Source: Archangium gephyra (GTDB taxonomy: Bacteria > Myxococcota > Myxococcia > Myxococcales > Myxococcaceae). Taken from it: DNA of 64,000 nucleotides. The stretch covers positions 124,001-188,000 of the forward strand of contig QFQP01000009.1 in NCBI GenBank assembly GCA_003243425.1. Direction: 5' to 3'. Of this stretch, positions 63,441 to 64,000 are shown in pieces (position 1 is the stretch's first letter; every line of letters starts with the position of its first letter). The notes beneath the pieces are model-generated. The model was not told the origin of the DNA. It saw only the letters and a program-made list of their open reading frames with translations, and did no database searches. The position numbers and the translations under genes were made by a program.

Positions 63441-63655
63441 AGCGCTTCGACCTTCTTCCGCGCCCACGGCGTTCGCCGCAAGAACGTGAGGCTCGACTTC
63501 ACGCTCGGGTTCACCGCGAAGCAGTTGATGCGAATCTGCGCGGCGAGCTCGTCCCACCCGAGCCTGTCGACGAGGTATTCGAGGATGTTGGCGAGGGTCA
63601 CACCGTGAAGTTCACGAATCAGGTGACCGTTCTCGTCGCGAGCTTCGTCGTTCAT
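63398..63655 (-). CDS. VF530-family (DUF2132) small DNA-binding protein
   Basis: The 85-residue protein has the family core 'LHGVTLANILEYLVDRLGW' (residues about 17-35) and 'CFAVNPSVKSSLTFLRRTPW'. The VF530 fold is a small helical protein with reported DNA-binding ability; the role is unknown. I chose ATG 63655 because it overlaps the stop of the upstream epimerase in an ATGA. A longer ORF to 63751 has no homology. Confidence 0.85.
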   Translation of the reverse strand: MNDEARDENGHLIRELHGVTLANILEYLVDRLGWDELAAQIRINCFAVNPSVKSSLTFLRRTPWARKKVEALYVEVRSDEVSSRG

Positions 63656-64000
63656 TTCGAGAAGCTCGCTTTCAAGCGCTTCATGCCTTCGTCGAGCGAA
63701 ACAACGGGGGCGTAGCCGAGGTCGCTCTTCGCGGCGCTGATGTCGAACCACTGCGCGTGCGTGAGCTCACTGACCGCGAAGCGGGTGATCAGCGGCTCCG
63801 ACTGAATACCGAAGAGCCGGTACGTGGCTTCGAGCACCGACGCGCCGAACATCGCGAGGCCGGGTGAGATGGTGCGCGTGATCGGCCCGTGGCCAGCGGC
63901 GCCGAGCATTCGCTCCGCCATCGTCCACACGCCGATCGGCTCGTCGTCGCTGACGAAGTACGTCTTGCCACCGAGCGGTGCGCCTTCGCGAAGTCTGTCA
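63652..64000 (-). CDS. NAD-dependent epimerase/dehydratase, 3-beta-HSD/OleD-like (C-terminal part, cut by window edge)
   Basis: The frame is open to the window edge and reads 'GKTYFVSDDEPIGVWTMAER', then 'SEPLITRFAVSELTHAQWFD' and 'ISAAKSDLGYAPVVSLDEG'. These are the C-terminal segments of extended SDRs of the 3-beta-hydroxysteroid dehydrogenase/OleD type, where the S-K-x-L-G-Y motif closes the substrate pocket. The N-terminal Rossmann half lies outside. The substrate cannot be inferred. The stop overlaps the VF530 gene start by 4 bases. Confidence 0.85.
   Translation of the reverse strand, partial: DRLREGAPLGGKTYFVSDDEPIGVWTMAERMLGAAGHGPITRTISPGLAMFGASVLEATYRLFGIQSEPLITRFAVSELTHAQWFDISAAKSDLGYAPVVSLDEGMKRLKASFSK

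Overview
The window is GC-rich chromosomal DNA with dense, tightly overlapping genes on both strands. It most likely comes from a member of the Myxococcota. The evidence is a TIGR02265/DUF2378 protein (a family described as a Myxococcus/Stigmatella paralogous family), a ferrochelatase with the internal four-cysteine cluster segment first described in Myxococcus xanthus, an FHA-sigma54 activator beside a WD40/TolB-like protein, many hybrid kinases, and many lipoproteins. No rRNA, tRNA, CRISPR array, phage or insertion sequence was recognised. No gene-free stretch exceeds about 170 bases.

Layout. 1-4164: C-terminal part of a beta-propeller protein, an FHA-sigma54 activator, a small membrane protein and a TrmN6-like methyltransferase. 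4166-14156: a haem/tetrapyrrole supercluster. One minus-strand operon runs hemE, hemY/hemG-type oxidase, hemA, hemC, hemL, histidine kinase, response regulator, hemH. Divergently, hemD and hemB run on the plus strand. Every C5-pathway step from glutamyl-tRNA to haem is present except coproporphyrinogen oxidation, and a two-component system sits inside the operon. 14179-25239: an SDR, two membrane proteins (one GT-C-like), a PIG-L deacetylase lipoprotein, an LTA-synthase-like sulfatase-fold membrane enzyme, and a translationally coupled pair of a periplasmic-sensor/P-loop ATPase and a processive GT2 glycosyltransferase. This looks like envelope or polysaccharide metabolism.

25278-31021: an SDR, a LOR/tubby-like protein, an OmpA-like lipoprotein, then a four-gene operon (NTF2-like, Rieske oxygenase, membrane desaturase, PAP2-prenyl-synthase fusion) that looks like an undescribed lipid or isoprenoid pathway. 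31034-38361: a glycoside hydrolase lipoprotein, a chimeric pseudogene and a complete RND efflux operon. 38511-44956: a YdeI-like protein, a frameshifted HExxH gene, a phytochelatin-synthase-like protease, a GNAT enzyme and a single-polypeptide topoisomerase III-RecQ fusion. 45127-50215: a REC-histidine kinase, CheR and a large hybrid kinase broken by a nonsense codon and a frameshift. 50220-58090: an 11-repeat Ig-like lipoprotein, a propeller lipoprotein, a DUF2378 protein and a GAF/PAS hybrid kinase. 58115-64000: LigD, a BagA/BagB-type pair of Get3-like ATPases with complementary P-loop defects, a phosphopantetheinyl transferase, a VF530 protein and a truncated NAD-dependent epimerase.

The best candidates for new biology are the haem operon with its own two-component system, the PAP2-prenyl-synthase operon, the Top3-RecQ fusion, the complementary Get3-like pair, and the membrane-spanning sensor-ATPase coupled to a glycosyltransferase. 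Six plus-strand transcription units also share a -10-like hexamer 5 to 9 bases before the start codon with no Shine-Dalgarno, which suggests leaderless mRNAs. All calls were made by reading the sequence; no database search was run.
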